64,000 nucleotides of DNA from Gymnogyps californianus (GCF_018139145.2 NC_059475.1:16682937-16746936), one strand, 5' to 3'; counted from the stretch's first letter, positions 37,838 through 50,814 are shown. The notes: generated by a model from the sequence alone, not told the origin. Numbers and translations are program-made.

Positions 37838-38437
37838 ATGGAGGACAGGGAGGTGATTCGAGACAGCCAGCATGGCTTCCCCAAGGGCAAGTCTTGCCTG
37901 ACCAGCCTGGTGGCCTTCTGTGGTGGAGTGACTACATCAGTGGACACTGGAAGAGCTATGGATGTCATCTGTCTGGACATCTGTAAGGCCTTTGACACCG
38001 TCCCCCACAACATCCCTCTCTCTAAATTGGAGAGATATGGATTTGATGGATGGACTATTCGGTGGATGAGGAATTGGCTGGATGGTCACATCCTGAGAGT
38101 AGTGGTCAACGGTGCAGTGTCCGGATGGAGATGGAGATCAGTGACAACTGGTGTCCCTCAGGGGTCTGTTTTGCGATCAGTACTGTTTAATATCTTCATC
38201 AAGGACACAGACAGTGGGATCGAGTGCTCCCTCGGCAAATTTGCAGATGACTCCAAGCTGGTGCGGTTGACAGGATGGGATGCCATTCAGAGGGACCCGG
38301 ACAAGCTCAAGAAGTGGGCCCATGTGAGGCTCATGAGGTTCAACAAGGCCAAGTGCAAGGTCCTGCACCTGCGCCGGGGCAACCCCTGGTATCAAGGCAG
38401 GCTGGGGGATGAATGGATTGAGAAAAGCTGGACGTGA
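37838..38437 (+). pseudogene. CR1 ORF2 reverse-transcriptase fragment
   Basis: A 199-codon frame covers the palm and thumb of a non-LTR reverse transcriptase. Visible motifs: [14 protein letters not shown] (residues 11-24), the first catalytic aspartate in [13 protein letters not shown] (D47), TGVPQGSVL (104-112), and the catalytic FADD (135-138; F replaces the commoner Y). KVLHLRR follows at 174-180. These residues are intact, but the frames before and after are shifted, so no active enzyme can be made. Confidence 0.92.
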
Positions 38438-39060
38438 GCCAGCAATGGGCACTCGCAGCCCAGAAAGCCAACCATATGCTGGGCTGCATCAAAAGAAGCG
38501 TGGCCAGCAGGTCAAGGGTGGTGATTCTGCCCCTCTACTCCGCTCCAGTGAGAGCCCACCTGGAGTACTGTGTTTAGCTTGGGGGTCCCCAGTATAAGAC
38601 AGACATGCGCCTCTTATACTGGGTCCAGAGGAGGGCCATGAAAATGGACAGAGGGCTGGAACATCTCTCCTCTGAAGAAAGGCTGAGAGAGTTGGGGTTG
38701 TTTAGCCTGGAGAAGAGAAGGCTCCAGGGATACCTTATTTCTGTCCTTTAGTATATGAGAAAGATGTAGAGAGACTTTTTACCAAGGCTTGTAGTGATAG
38801 GCCAAGGGGCAACAGTTTTAAATTGAAAGAGGGTAGACTTAGATTGGATATTAGGGAGAAATTTTTTTATGATGAGGCTGGTTACGAACAGGTTGTTCAG
38901 AGAAGTTGTGGATGCCCCATGATCAGAAGTGTTCAAAGTAAAGATGGACGGGGCTTTCAGCAACCTGATGCAGTGGAAGGTATCCGTGCCCATGGCAGGA
39001 GGTTTGGACTAGATGATCTTTAAAGGTCCCTTCCAACCCAAACCATTCTATGATTCTATA

Positions 39061-42000
39061 AACTGTAAACATTTTAGATTTTATTATTTACTTCCATGCT
39101 GTAGAATAGAGAGTTTAAAAAAATGGAGAATATTTTTCCTTCCCTATTAACAATTTTTAGAAGATTTTAATGTGCTTGTTTCGATGGCTATTACGGTATA
39201 AACCAATCACAAACAAGCAAAATCTGATAATGGACCTGCTTTCTGGATCCCACTTAGCTATACACATGCTCACCTCTAGAAATACAAACTTTTGCATATA
39301 CATGTACACACACACACACACAGAAGGCATTTATTAAGCCAAAACAGCAAATTGATTTTATGCCTGGGAAGAAAACTTTCAAATACAAAGCCTATAAATA
39401 GATGATGTGTTGCCTTTCTGGCTCAGTAAACAGACTGAAAAAGTGCTCTCAGGAGGTGTGAATTTGCAGTGTCCCCCCTTTATTTCACTGAGATGTTAAT
39501 TCTGCAGTCTAAATTTAATTCTTCATGTTTATTATCATTATGGGAATTGTCATCATGAGGGAAGCAAAGGCACTTTCTGAATTTCTCTAGGCATCAGGAA
39601 ATAAATCTGTATAGAAAGGAAACAGCCCAGTATGTCCTCATGTGCAGGGGGAAACACTAGATTACTTGACATGAAAAGTATCAGGAACTAGTGCAATGAC
39701 CAGTACGCAAACCACAAATGGGCCTAAATAGAGTTAGATATGACAAAATAGAAAGTCACATTGGATGTATCCTGCAGCGGCTGACATGAACACTGCCGTC
39801 TCAGGATCTGGGTGCACTGTGCTCGGAGCAGCCAGCAAGGAGACAACTTGGGAGCATCTCACACGGATGAGTCGCAAATAAAGCTTTTCCAGCATTTAAC
39901 AACATACTTGTTTCTGGTTCCTCAGTGGTTTAATTCCCAGGCACTTTTGTATTAATAGTAAATCTGAAAGTTCAAAACGAAGCATGTGCCTCCATGGCCC
40001 ATTTGCAGAGCCCATTCCAGCAGAGTGAGAGCAGATGGGGGCCCCCTCGTTCCAGAGGCACCTGAATGTGAGAAATGTTTTGCTGCTCTTTCAGCCATTG
40101 CTGGAGGTAGGACAACCTCCCTGAATAATAAACAGCTAGAAAACATAGAGCTTTATGGTTGTCCCAACATTTTCCTATAAACATCCATATATTCCATCCC
40201 ATCCATTTTCATCCACAGATCCTTGCGCTGCGAAGGCAATCACTTTTTGGAAGAGTCTGTCCTTTTTGGAGGTGTTTGAACTGTGTTTAACAACGTAGAG
40301 TTCTGAGTCTTCCTGACGCACTGGGCTTCAGGGGGGAGACCCAGCTAGGAGGGACTGTTGGAGTCCATGGACCAACATTTCTCCAACAGGAGAATAAACC
40401 AGTGGAAAAAAAATACAGAGAGGGGAAGAAAAAGGGTCAAGCTATTATTGAAATGTATGGTGGTTAATTTTAAAAAGAAATAATACGCCTGCATGAACCA
40501 CAGAGCTACTGCACACACACGGAGCTACGGGGCTACGCACAGTAGATTCAACATGGGATCCTTCAGAAAAAAATTTGCCGTGTTGCAGCCTTGCTGAAGA
40601 TGGGACTTCTCTTGCTTTCTTTTTTTTCCCCCACACACCACAAACATGGCCCAGCAGAAGCATTTTCAAGCACAAACATGCACAGAAGTACTTAATGCTC
40701 TGTTTTGCAATACCCAACTCCCATAAATTTATGCTCGTGTAATTACTGCTCTCTGTTTGCCTACTGATAGAGAATTAAAAATACCACACCCACCCCAAAT
40801 TAGAACTATTTTCTATTTTTTGTTAAATCCCTGTGGTTGATATATAACAAAATGTTGTGATGAGCCACATGAGATCTCTCTTGCCTGCACTAGTCAGGAC
40901 AGGAGACTGCACCACCACCAGTAAAAAAGCCCCCACCAAAAGCATGGCACGCACAGACCAAGACAAAGTTGACTGTGTTATGAAGCCATCGATCCTGTTT
41001 ACCCTTTGCTTGCTTTATCTGTTGCTTGGTGTTTCTACAGTGGGAATGGATTTGTGCCAGGACCTGTTCTATCAGAGCTTGCATTTAGATAAAATGTAAA
41101 ATATTTCTGCTCTATCCGAATTCCTAATTTATACTCCAAGTTGTCCCTCACTTACAAGGAATTACTTATCATTGATGTAGCACTTATTTTGATAGTGCAA
41201 AAATGGACATCATCCCGTGAATAATCTTGTGAGTCACACGAAATTAATCTAGTCTTAAATAAACAACAACAAGAACAACAAATTTTCACCTTATATTCCG
41301 GTTGCAAAATCTTTGTCATAGGAGCCATCTCTTTATTATATACAAATACCGTATTTGCCGTTAAGACTTCTGAATCTCTATTTTTAAAAGGTTTGTGGAA
41401 GGAACTGTCTGGAAATCACAAAAGGTCAACCCCCTCCCAAGCAAAACTAATGAGATTGAGTTTCCCGGTGCCTGTCTTGAGATGGAAATGTCAGGACATG
41501 CACACTGTTTCCCCTTCACTTCTGATAGGTTTCTTTGAGCTAATAACAGCATGAAAATCCATCCCAAAGTGTTAACATATTTTGAATGTTTTCATCAGTG
41601 ACACAGAGAAATACCTCATTTGCAAGACCAGGTGAAGTTTCAGCTAGTAACCAGTAAAGACAGATACTCCATTAGAGAAAAAGAACGAATGCAAAGCTGC
41701 ATCCATCCTAATATCATCTCCCACTTTTGGAGCAGCAGAGACAATACCCGAATGCAAACATGCCCCTATCCATTGCACTGCCTGGCTCGTCACTTAAATT
41801 AAGGCCAGGATAAGCAGACAAAGAGTTTGGCTAAGGACCAAGGAGCAGATTTTTTTTTTTTGAGGTATTTAAATGCCAAGACATAATCAAGCTCCCAGAA
41901 GGATTTTCAAAAGCAATTAGGAACCCAAGTTCTGAGAGTCCATTGGTCCTTCTGAAAATCCTGTATGCTATCAAATTAACTGCATCCTTGGACATCTAAA

Positions 42001-43229
42001 TACCTCTGTTCCCTTGCGCTGCTTCTGCTAGGGACCATCCCCCTTGATTTCAGCAGGGCAAAGCCTTCATTGTGAAAAGCTGGGAAATTTCTTCCCATTC
42101 TCTAGTTCACCTAGCTCCCCCCAAAAAGGGAAGGCTTATCCTTCTCTTCTTGCTTAATGAAAATGTTACTGCCCTATGAACTATTTTAACTGAAATTGTA
42201 AGAACAGCACTCAATCCCCTGGCCGTGGCCGCGTGGGTCTTTGTTGTACAGAGAACAGTTTGCTTTGATCTGATTGAGGTTTACTTGCCACAGATTTCAC
42301 TGCAATGTCTCTCTGATCTGGTAACACAGATTTGCAGTTTCTTTTTTTGGGTAGAAGTCCCTCTCAGATTGGTAAATGACACAAAGGTTGCAGCGTCCAT
42401 CCCAGTCCCATCAGATGGTGATGGGCCAAATGCTGCCCTCTCTTTATTTACACATCTCTGTTGATATAAATCGGGTTGCCTGTGTGGGATCTCGGGACTG
42501 CAGTTCGTATACATTTTGTCCTCAGAAACATGATACCAATCTATTGCACAAAGACTGCAAAAGAACTGCACAGATTTTTTTTTTTTACTTTATAGAAGAA
42601 AATGTTCCCTTGATGTGATAAATACTGAACATGACTTTTGCCTAGGCTGCAAATAGCAGATTACTTAATCATCTACTATTTAAGTACCTGTTTGTTTTGT
42701 TATGAAGTGAAACTTTTGAGCAAGATCATATTACATGTAAAGCGGACTCCTGCATCCTTAAATATTAATCCTCAAGTAAAAACATATTGAAGGTAGTCCC
42801 AGGGTCACTTTAATAAGCCTGAGCTTCTGCATCCCACTCTAGTATCCCACATTACACATTCCTCGTCCTGTCTTTGAGCCAACATTAACATTTTTGCAGC
42901 CTGGGGGGGTCACAGGGGCCATCACCAGCCGCTGGGAGCAGGGACAGGGCTGGAAAACATGGCCAGCCCTTCAGGGAGAGGGTCTGCCAAGCACCTGTGG
43001 ATCTTAAGATGGAGGCGATGGAAAGCGTTAAGGGGGCAGCTGTGAACTGGGAGAAGCCCCTGGAAAGGTAAAAATGGGGAAATGGGGGGTGGTGAAGTGG
43101 CAAGGTGGAGCAGAAAGGGTGGAAGGCCACAGGGGTCTGTGCAAGAAATAGGCATGTGAAAGGAAAGGGCAGGAGCAACAAAGTGGCAGACAGGAAGCCA
43201 CAGGAAGGCAAGGGAGGAGAAAGGCTGGG
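39061..43229. other. Intergenic, only a short CA microsatellite
   Basis: No gene recognised. A perfect (AC)n run of about 17 bases lies at 39306-39322. Short T-runs occur near 41850 and 42571. GC content rises from about 42.9 kb toward the TMEM86A island; the 200-codon minus frame at 42885-43487 is a product of that composition. Confidence 0.6.
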
Positions 43230-43947
43230 GCCGAGCGCGTGCGGGCACAGGCAGGCGACCAGGCGTGCCGGAGGGGAAGCCGAGACAGGAGGGACCCGAG
43301 ACAGAGCGAGGGGTACGGGGCGTGCTGCCCCTCGCCCCGTGCCTGGTACCGCCGGCACCGGCAGCTCTGGGCGGTGCCGGGGCAAAGGACGCGGGCCTGC
43401 CCTGCCCGGGGATGTCCTCGGGCCTCCGAGGCGCTGCTGTTGCGGGGCGTTTACCGACAGGCAGGCAGCAGACCCGGCCGCTGGCACCCCTCGGCAGGCA
43501 GGGAAGCCGTTTTGCTAAGCAGGCTGACGCTTTTCTCGGCCAAGAGTGAGCGGCCGGAGTAGCGAGCCCTCGTTAGCGCTGCAGCGGACAAGGCAACGCG
43601 CCCTGCTCCGGCACGGGGCGTGGGGGAGGCCGTTTTCGGGAGGGAGCCCCCGCGCCTCCAGCAAGGCCCGGCAACGGGCTGCAACCGGGGCTCGCAAGGA
43701 CCGGCGCAACCCCGTCGCCTCCCCCCGGGACCCCGCAGGCCGCGTCCCCGCTGCGGCCGCCCCCGGGGAGGGGACGCGGCGCAGGACCCGGCCTCTGCCG
43801 GCTGCCTGGCAGGCGCCTCGCCAGGACGGGGACGGCGCCGCTGACGCCGCCGCCGCCGCCGGGGGCCGACCGAACCGCGCACCCGCCCGGCAGCGGGCCC
43901 GGGGTGCGCCCGCCCGCCCTGCCTGCGCCGCCTGCCCTGCCCGCCCC

Positions 43948-43969
43948 GGGGGCGGGGCCGGGGCGGAGG
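43948..43969 (+). promoter_or_regulatory. TMEM86A: Clustered GC boxes / possible G-quadruplex
   Basis: G-runs at 43948-43952, 43954-43957 and 43960-43963 followed by GG pairs at 43965 and 43968 give overlapping Sp1-type GGGCGG sites and enough tracts for a G-quadruplex on the coding strand, about 55 bases above the CRE. Function is inferred. Confidence 0.4.
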
Positions 43970-44020
43970 CCGCCCCCCTCCCTCTCCCCGCAGCGCATTC
44001 GCCGCGGGGGCCCCCTCTCC

Positions 44021-44047
44021 GGTGACGTCACCGCTGTCTAAAAAAGC
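44021..44047 (+). promoter_or_regulatory. TMEM86A: Full palindromic CRE and TATA-like core of TMEM86A
   Basis: A perfect CRE, TGACGTCA, lies at 44023-44030 inside a 12-bp palindrome GGTGACGTCACC (44021-44032). An AT-rich CTAAAAAAG element follows at 44038-44046, the only TATA-like stretch in the island. Initiation would fall near 44070, giving a very short 5' UTR before the ATG at 44109, which contains repeated GGCA units. Known: full CREs near the start site bind CREB/ATF dimers. Regulation by cAMP signalling is inferred. Confidence 0.6.
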
Positions 44048-44108
44048 GCCCCGGCAGGCAGGCAGGGCAGCAGGCAGGAGCAGGAGGCGCCCCGCTGCCG
44101 CCGCTGAC

Positions 44109-44129
44109 ATGGTGTCCCCCGTCACTGTG
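44109..44129 (+). CDS. TMEM86A: TMEM86A exon 1 (7 codons)
   Basis: Seen: ATG in context GACATGG opens MVSPVTV, then a consensus donor GTGAGT at 44130. The exon ends in phase 0, and exon 2 begins VKSEGPKL, giving the MVSPVTVVKSEGPKL N-terminus that I recall for vertebrate TMEM86A. The very short coding exon in a CpG island, the matching phases and the strong conservation of exon 2 make the assignment firm. TMEM86A is a multi-pass endoplasmic-reticulum membrane protein of the YhhN family; TMEM86A/B hydrolyse the vinyl-ether bond of lysoplasmalogens to a fatty aldehyde and a glycerophospho-base. Confidence 0.93.
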
Positions 44130-45509
44130 GTGAGTGCGGGCCGCGCGGCGGGCGGGGGGAGCGGGACCCGCGCCCCCTCCCACGGCCGCCAGGCAGGGGT
44201 GCCCTCCCCGGGCGGTACCCCCCTCCTCGCCGGTGCCCCCTAGCCGGTCCCCGAGGGCGGTGGGCGCCTTGCTCCGCTCCCGGCTCCCGCCGCCGCTCCC
44301 CGCCCGCGCCCGGGGTGCGAGGCAGCGGCCGTTGGCGGAGACCCCCCCCGCCCCCCGCGTGCTTGATGCTCACCCCGCCCCTCGCCGTGCGCCGGTGCCT
44401 CCCCCGGCAGCTGTTGCTCCAGCGGTGCGCCTCCCTGGGTGGCTCTCCGTCTCTTCCTCCTCTTGTCATTTATATTTTTTGAAAAATCTGTAATACATCT
44501 GCTTTACATAGAACGCATGTGCTCAGAGCGTCTCCGCTCCAGCTGCCCTGGGCTTGCGCCGCGGCAGCACCCGGGAGCATCCTCCTGCCCCTGCGGCCTC
44601 CTTGCCCTCGCAGGCAGCTCTGCCTTACCATCTGGAGATGGCTTTGCTGTCCAGGTGATGGCTTGGGCTAAGGCTTGCGTCGGCCACCGCGTCGGGCAGA
44701 CCTTTCCGTAGGCTGGGCGACCTCCCACAGAGACCTCGTCGCCCCTGACAAGTCAATCTGGCACTTCCACCATCTAATGACATACGACAGGGATGGTGTC
44801 ACCTGCCTGTCTTATGGGGGAGTCACGATGCTTAATTAATGTAACCAGCAATCAGGTAGTGACTTGCCGCTGTCCTGTCAATAGGTGATGTGTATAGCAG
44901 CACAGCTGGATTGATGGAGCAAAGCTGGTAACTGAAGTAGCTGTGGCTCATACCAGCAGTACCAGGTCCTGGCCCTGCAGGTGAAGGGGGGGTGCTTCAA
45001 CACTGAAAGAAGACAAAATGCTTTCAGCCAGAACAGCAGAAAAGCTGCGCTGTTAGACATGCTGCTTTGCACGGTCCTCTTTCTAGAAAGCGAGGGATTT
45101 GTCTGAATACACCAGCAGACTAATGTGTGCTCTAAGAATAGCTAACTGTTGGTAGGAAAGTTGCCTGGTGCTTCGCTGCAGTGCTGAACACCTATTGCTG
45201 GTATCCTCGTTCCCTGTGGATCCATTATCATCCTGTTTTGAAATATTTTGGTTAATGGCCAGTCCATTGCGTTCTCTCTTGCAGGTAGAAATCCCATCCT
45301 TTCCCTGTTCTTAACTCACAAAGCCAGGGTTCAAAACTTTTAAATTGCTTTGCCAGTTCTGCACAGCAGCTTGTATTGTCTGATACTTCAGATGAATTTT
45401 CCCCTAGTTATTAACATGTACCTGGTAAGTTCATCAGCAGCTTGGGGGTGACTTTTATCTTTAGAGACAGAGGGAAGTACCTTGTAAATTATATCATTGT
45501 AGTGCCAAA

Positions 45510-45512
<3 letters not shown>

Positions 45513-45545
<33 letters not shown>
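45513..45545. repeat. TMEM86A: Poly-T tract, 33 bases
   Basis: Uninterrupted T33 within intron 1. No retroelement body that I recognise adjoins it, so it looks like a simple mononucleotide expansion. Length in the assembly may be inaccurate. Confidence 0.9.
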
Positions 45546-45546
<1 letters not shown>

Positions 45547-47582
45547 GTGCTTCTCAAAAATAACTAAAGAGGTTTGGTATCTTTGTGTTTCTATGCCATA
45601 AGCTAAATTCATCCTTAAGTAATGCTTTTGGTTACACTGAATTGTGTACGTGTACCTTGGAAGTAAAATCTTATGCCGGGACAATACTGGAATGGCTCAA
45701 AAACTGGCAGAATTTGTTTCATAATTCACAGGAGGCAGTACTTGGCTGTTAAGGCTAGTGAATCAGGGTGGTCTTGCAGAGTATATTTCAACTGAGCTTT
45801 GAGAGGAGGCAAATGACTAAAGCATGAGTATATGTTGGGAAGGGTGTACGTAGTTCAGACTGGAAGGCTTTACCTACACCAGATATTACACTTTAGGAAG
45901 GTAACTTGGGAAGGAAAATGAAAAAAAAAAAAACACCTGCTTTCTTCACTTGCCCCTTTGACATGTAACAAAGCACGTTTCTGCTTTGGCTTCATCCCTG
46001 ACATACTGACTCTGCTTCACCAAAGTCAACTAACGCAGGTGTGAAGCTGCGGAGAGCTGGAGGGATGATGAGACCAGGAGCTGCAACCAGAGCTGCAGCT
46101 GTTTACCATGGCTGTAGAGGTGGGAGGGAAGGGTGTCTGATCCTCCAAAGAGCTCATAAAAAAAGAGCTGCAAGACTTCAGTCTGTTATAGAGCAGTTCT
46201 TTGCACAGCACCTTCAGTGGGTTTTCACATCGCTGTTGCTCCGAAGGAGCGCACTGTGCTGCTCTGGCATCAGCTGTGCTGCGGTCCACGAAGGGCAGGC
46301 TGAAACGGTGTCATGCAGCAGTGTGCTGCCTGGGAGCATGGTGCGGCCCTTGCACAGCTGCCAGCTGGAGCTGCACAGGGGGTGAGAAGCAGGGTGGCTG
46401 TACAGCCGGTGGGCTCCCTCGGACAAGTTGCTTGCTGAAGGGAACAGCAGTGGGCAATCGGTGTGGCCACAGCTAGGTGCTACCCTTGGGGCCCAGGCTT
46501 TATCTCTGTACCGCACTGCCTTTTGCTGCATAGATAGACCAGGTGTTTAGAGCCAGCATGGCTATCGCTGCTATGACACATGATGGGGACGCTCTCTGTG
46601 GGGGCAGCACCTGAGGCATAATCAAATTAGCCAGAGGAATTGATTTGTCTACAGTGTATGTCCTCTCCCAGTATACTGCAGCATCAGCCTCAGTGGGGAG
46701 GACGTTAGAAGAGCACAGCAGAGAGTGACATGATTTTGCTTCCAGTTTTCAAAGTGATGGCCTTTGTACATAACTGCAGCAGATGGCCCTGACTACTTAC
46801 ACACAACCTGGTCTCCTGCGTCTCCCCCTCTTTCCTTCTTTAGGACACTCTTGTAACAAGAGTCGGAAGCCCTGAGCTCCAGGTCTGCTGTACAACTGAT
46901 AGCTGGAAGAAACCACGCAAGGAGGCACGGACCATGGAGAGGAAGCTAGGGAGAGATCGCGGCTAGGACTGCTTGTTCATGCTGGCTGCCAGGTGTGCAT
47001 CACGGCCTGGGGGGTTTGGCATGTCCGCCCCATGCGCAAGGAGAGACCGCGGCATTGTGCAGAGCTAGCCAAGCTGTTGTCTCTGGTGCTGCACAATTCA
47101 GATGTGCTGAGGGGGGAGCATGCCCACAAATAAATGAGTCTGGGGCCAAAATACCTTTTAACATATTGTGCCAGGTCCTCAGCTGGGATAAAGTTCTGGG
47201 GTCCCGCTGATGCCAGAGTTTAGACTTGCATGGTGCTGGGCTGTGGCAGAGAAGATGCATTTGTCTGCCGGTCCTGTTCCAGCTGGTGAGCAATGCTCAC
47301 TCTGGTTGGAAGTCACCTTGGAGGGAAGCTTTCACTGCTTACTCTGCTAGGCAAGCAGGAGCATCCTGCTTAAAAATTATTATTCTTGCTACCACCCTGA
47401 TTAAGAGCTGTTTTTTCTGCATAAAGCTGTGTGGGCTGAGAGCCTGTGGTTGGAGAGCAGTATTAATAAATGGCGCATTTGCTTCATGGATATGTGAGGC
47501 TTAATTCCCTTCTTGTTCAGTCATCACTGGTCCCACCTTAATAAAAGTCCTTTCTGAGACTGCCTCGTTAGTGGTTTTTGTC

Positions 47583-47613
47583 TTTTTTTTTTTTTTTTTT
47601 TTTTTTCCCCCCC
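47583..47613. repeat. TMEM86A: Poly-T then poly-C tract (T24 C7)
   Basis: T24 at 47583-47606 followed directly by C7 at 47607-47613, an intronic homopolymer pair. Confidence 0.9.
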
Positions 47614-50600
47614 ACTATTGGTTAAGCAGTTTTTAGTGTGAGCTTGTGGGAGATAGCCCTTGCCCTAAGGACCTTTCTGCCCAGCAGGCACCATGATTGC
47701 AGGGGCCACAAGTGTGCAGGAGATGAGCCTGGAGACATGCAGTCATTCTGGCATTTACATAATGCTCCTTGCTCAAAGGAACCCTATTTTTCCCCTAAAG
47801 TTAGGGTTAAACTTAGTATAGGGCTTCACACCACCTTGAGGAAAACAGGGCATGGGAAATATAAAGACATTAATTGGCTGAGAATAGATGTCTTTTGGGG
47901 GGCAGTTACAGATGATATCGGTGTGACTTTTTGAGCAAGATGAACTATGGGCTCTCATCCCTACAACAGCCCCGCCGCACCTGACTTTTACTTGGCCTGG
48001 CACAGTCCTCTGTCTGGGAGGGAGGCAAAACTCCCTGTTTGGGACAGATTTTTGCCCAGAAGCCGTATCTTAACAATCCCCATCCCTTCCCTTTCATCCT
48101 CTGATATATTTGCATCTTTAAACAGAGATAGCTGGGTTGGGGAAGAATATGTTGTTTTGGCTGCATGAAGCAAGTTGAGCCCTTGGCCCCGTTCCCCCTA
48201 GGTGGGCAGCAGCCAGCAACCCTCCTGGGAACAGCCCTTGTCGACCCCCTGGGTAGATGCAGGACGTCACTGTGGGGGAGTATGAAGGTCACTGACAAAA
48301 ACTGGGCAAAAAACCTGAAAGGTATGATCTGGAAAGGTATTCACCAGTAACAAATATTGAATAGGGCTGGAGAATTGGGTGGGTACCATTTGAGTTTTTG
48401 AGGAGGGGCCAAACCACACTGATCCAGATGAATATAGAAACCCGATGTAAATCACGTTGCTTGGAGACTCTGCGCTATGGGCAATTGTAGCAGTAGTAGG
48501 TTTAAGGATAGTTTTAAAGTTTTATTATTAGAAAGTGTGCTCCATAATCCTCAAAATGCTGTTGAAAACAAGAAGGCCAGATCACACTTTGAACTATTTC
48601 AGCCTTTGCTTCTTAAATAGAGGATGTATTATTTCTGTATTAATGAATAAAGTGTTAGCAACCGTCGAAGTCAGAAGTAACTCCTACGGTAGAGAGGTTA
48701 ATTTTACTTGTTCTCTTTGTTTATACGCAACATTGTTGCTTTCATTGTAATTTTCCCCGTTACTTAAATACATCATAAATTGGGATTTTATTACGCAGGA
48801 GGCTTGTAAACATGCACATTTTTATACCACATAGACAATTATGGAAATATGGCACTTGTATAAAAACCAAGCCAATTTAAATGAATTATAGAAAAGATTT
48901 TCAAACATCTGAACTCAATGAAGTAAGGGAGGGAATCATCACTTTAGGTAAGCTTAGCAGGCTCTTAGTAACATTTATGTCAGTCACACCTTTTGGGAGA
49001 AGCCTAAAAGCTTTGGTCCTACTGAGCAAAAAACTGTGCTGATTTGTGCCAGCTAGAGCCCAGGCATAGTGTTACATGCCACGATTTATTTTTTCAGACT
49101 GAACTTGCGCATTCTTGCTATGACATTGACATTCTTGCTGTAGCTGTTGCTATGAGAGGATGGGCTTAGATATGGGTAGCTGAAATTGGAGGCTAGAAAG
49201 TGCGGGCTTCTCTCACGCTTTTCCCAGTCCCAGTGTGGTTGCATTAAGCAGTTAGTGCTGATCACTGCTGCAGGCAGTGCTGTAGATTAAAGACTTCATT
49301 AACTCAAGTATATCACTCAAGTCACATGCATCTGTTGTTCAAAGTGTGCTTTGTGCGTTAAGATTATGGGTCCAGTTCAGAAGCCTGTACTTACACATAA
49401 TTCCTCTGAATGGACAGAGATGCATTTCTTCCCTTCTCTTTTCCTGTTCAAGTATTTATATCCAAAATACACTGAGTGCGACAGAAGAGCCAAAGTTATC
49501 TTTCTCTGTGGGTAACTGCATAATACTGAGGACAGAATAACTTCGGTGAAATTAGACTCTTAGAAAAAGATGGCATCTGGAACCCGTCTTCTGCTGGCAT
49601 GTGGAAACTCTTGAACAGCGAAAAGATTATTAGTTATATAACTCCCTTCCCTCCTGGAGGCCTAAGGGGCTATCATATTAGCACTTAATTTTTCTACTGC
49701 CCTTCATGTCACACAATGCCCAGTAGATTTGTCATTACAATAGAGATGTAGGTTTTGCTTACTGCAGCATGCCCAAAATGAAGGTGATGGTTATTGCTCC
49801 TTGTAGCCTGCTTGTGCCTTTCCTGTATCCATTTCTTATACTGCATAATCTAAATAGCATTTAAGCTAATGACAGGTTTCTGTATGACAAGTGTGTCAGT
49901 CTAGAGCATCCCTCCATGTAATGCTGAATGTGAACAAGTATCCAGGTGACATGGAGCAGAAAACTGTGTCTAGGAGATTACACGCCACCAGAGCTGAAAG
50001 GCGGTAGATGAGCTGGGCGAGAGCTTTCCTGGAAGATTTCAAGCGTGCTGGGGTGGGAAGGATTTCAGATACCTGCAGAGAGCCGGGGGGCTCACACCGC
50101 AGCCTCTGACCCAGAATTGCACAGGGTGCAGTTTCTCTCTGGGTAAGTGCAACTTGTGTCTCGCGTTAATTTAATGTTGCAGGCTGACTCTTGTGTTGCA
50201 GATCTGCCTGTTAATGAGGATGGTGGCTGTTTTGATTCACCTTGCTGTGAGTTTATGGAAATGCCTTGTTTCTACCAGCAGGCTACACTTTCTCCCTAAA
50301 ACTAATTCCTGTAGATTACTGCAAAACATGTACTTTCCAAGACTGAGGGGAGATGAGACAAGCCATGTTACTGAATTGGCCTTGGGACTTTTGTCAAGTT
50401 TGAATGGTGAGGTTTCATTTTTTGCCCCTCACCAGACACCAGCTTTGGAGACAGATATGGCGTCAGTTGGCATCAGGCATTAAATTTCCGATTATGTATC
50501 AAAATGAGTGCATTTCTGTAACTTGCAAGTAGCCTCTGATTGAATTGTTGCTTGAGATTGAGGGTAAATTTGATGTTAAGCCAGCTGCACGTTTTTCAGC

Positions 50601-50745
50601 ACATACTAGACACACCAGGCAGATCCTCAGCCTTACGTAAGTCATTTTGTCTCCCATGGCTTCAGCAGATCTGGGCTTGTGCCGGCTGAGACCATAGCTT
50701 GGCTGCCGTGTCCCTATTTGCTTGTGTCTTTTGGTTTTGTTACAG

Positions 50746-50814
50746 CATAAATCGGAGCCAGCCAGGGTGCTTGGATAGCAGTGCTGACTTGTGCTCCATT
50801 GCAAGAGAAACTAA
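50746..50814 (+). other. Exon-like 69-nt segment in TMEM86A intron 1
   Basis: A pyrimidine-rich tract runs to an acceptor TTACAG (50740-50745), and 69 bases later comes a perfect donor GTAAGT (50815-50820). If spliced between TMEM86A exons 1 and 2, the length (23 codons) keeps phase, but codon 11 is TAG, so inclusion would truncate the protein after 17 residues. It could be a cassette 'poison' exon, part of an alternative 5' UTR, or a chance pairing of splice sites. Confidence 0.25.

Larger units (their letters stand above)
36320..39060 (+). mobile_element. CR1 LINE, 5'-truncated, about 2.7 kb
   Basis: Plus-strand CR1 retrotransposon. It begins within the endonuclease domain (an ITE-x-R-W-D-S-type stretch near 36400), passes through the endonuclease C-terminus (frames at 36579-36785 and 36789-37070), a linker (37192-37566), the reverse transcriptase (37838-38437) and the CR1 C-terminal region (to about 39023). 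It ends with the diagnostic CCATTCTATGATTCTATA at 39043-39060. ORF2 is broken into at least six frames by stops and indels, so the copy is dead. There is no target duplication, as usual for CR1. Confidence 0.93.
43230..44450 (+). promoter_or_regulatory. TMEM86A: CpG-island promoter of TMEM86A
   Basis: Extremely GC- and CpG-rich block covering the first coding exon, with many GGGCGG-type Sp1 boxes. The long overlapping frames here on both strands (up to 224 codons) reflect scarcity of stop codons in GC-rich DNA and do not look like proteins. Confidence 0.85.

Noticed and set aside
42885..43487. 200-codon minus-strand frame rich in Leu/Pro/Ser
   Set aside because: GC-rich flank of the CpG island, low-complexity product, overlapping open frames on the other strand, no family resemblance.
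43451..44125. Minus-strand 224-codon frame and several other long frames across the TMEM86A island
   Set aside because: All are Arg/Pro/Gly/Ala-rich, overlap on both strands and coincide with the CpG island, where stop codons are rare. The plus-strand TMEM86A start explains the region.
45513..45545. T33 considered as the poly-A tail of a minus-strand processed pseudogene or SINE
   Set aside because: No gene-like or SINE-like body adjoins it on the right, and no target duplication is visible.
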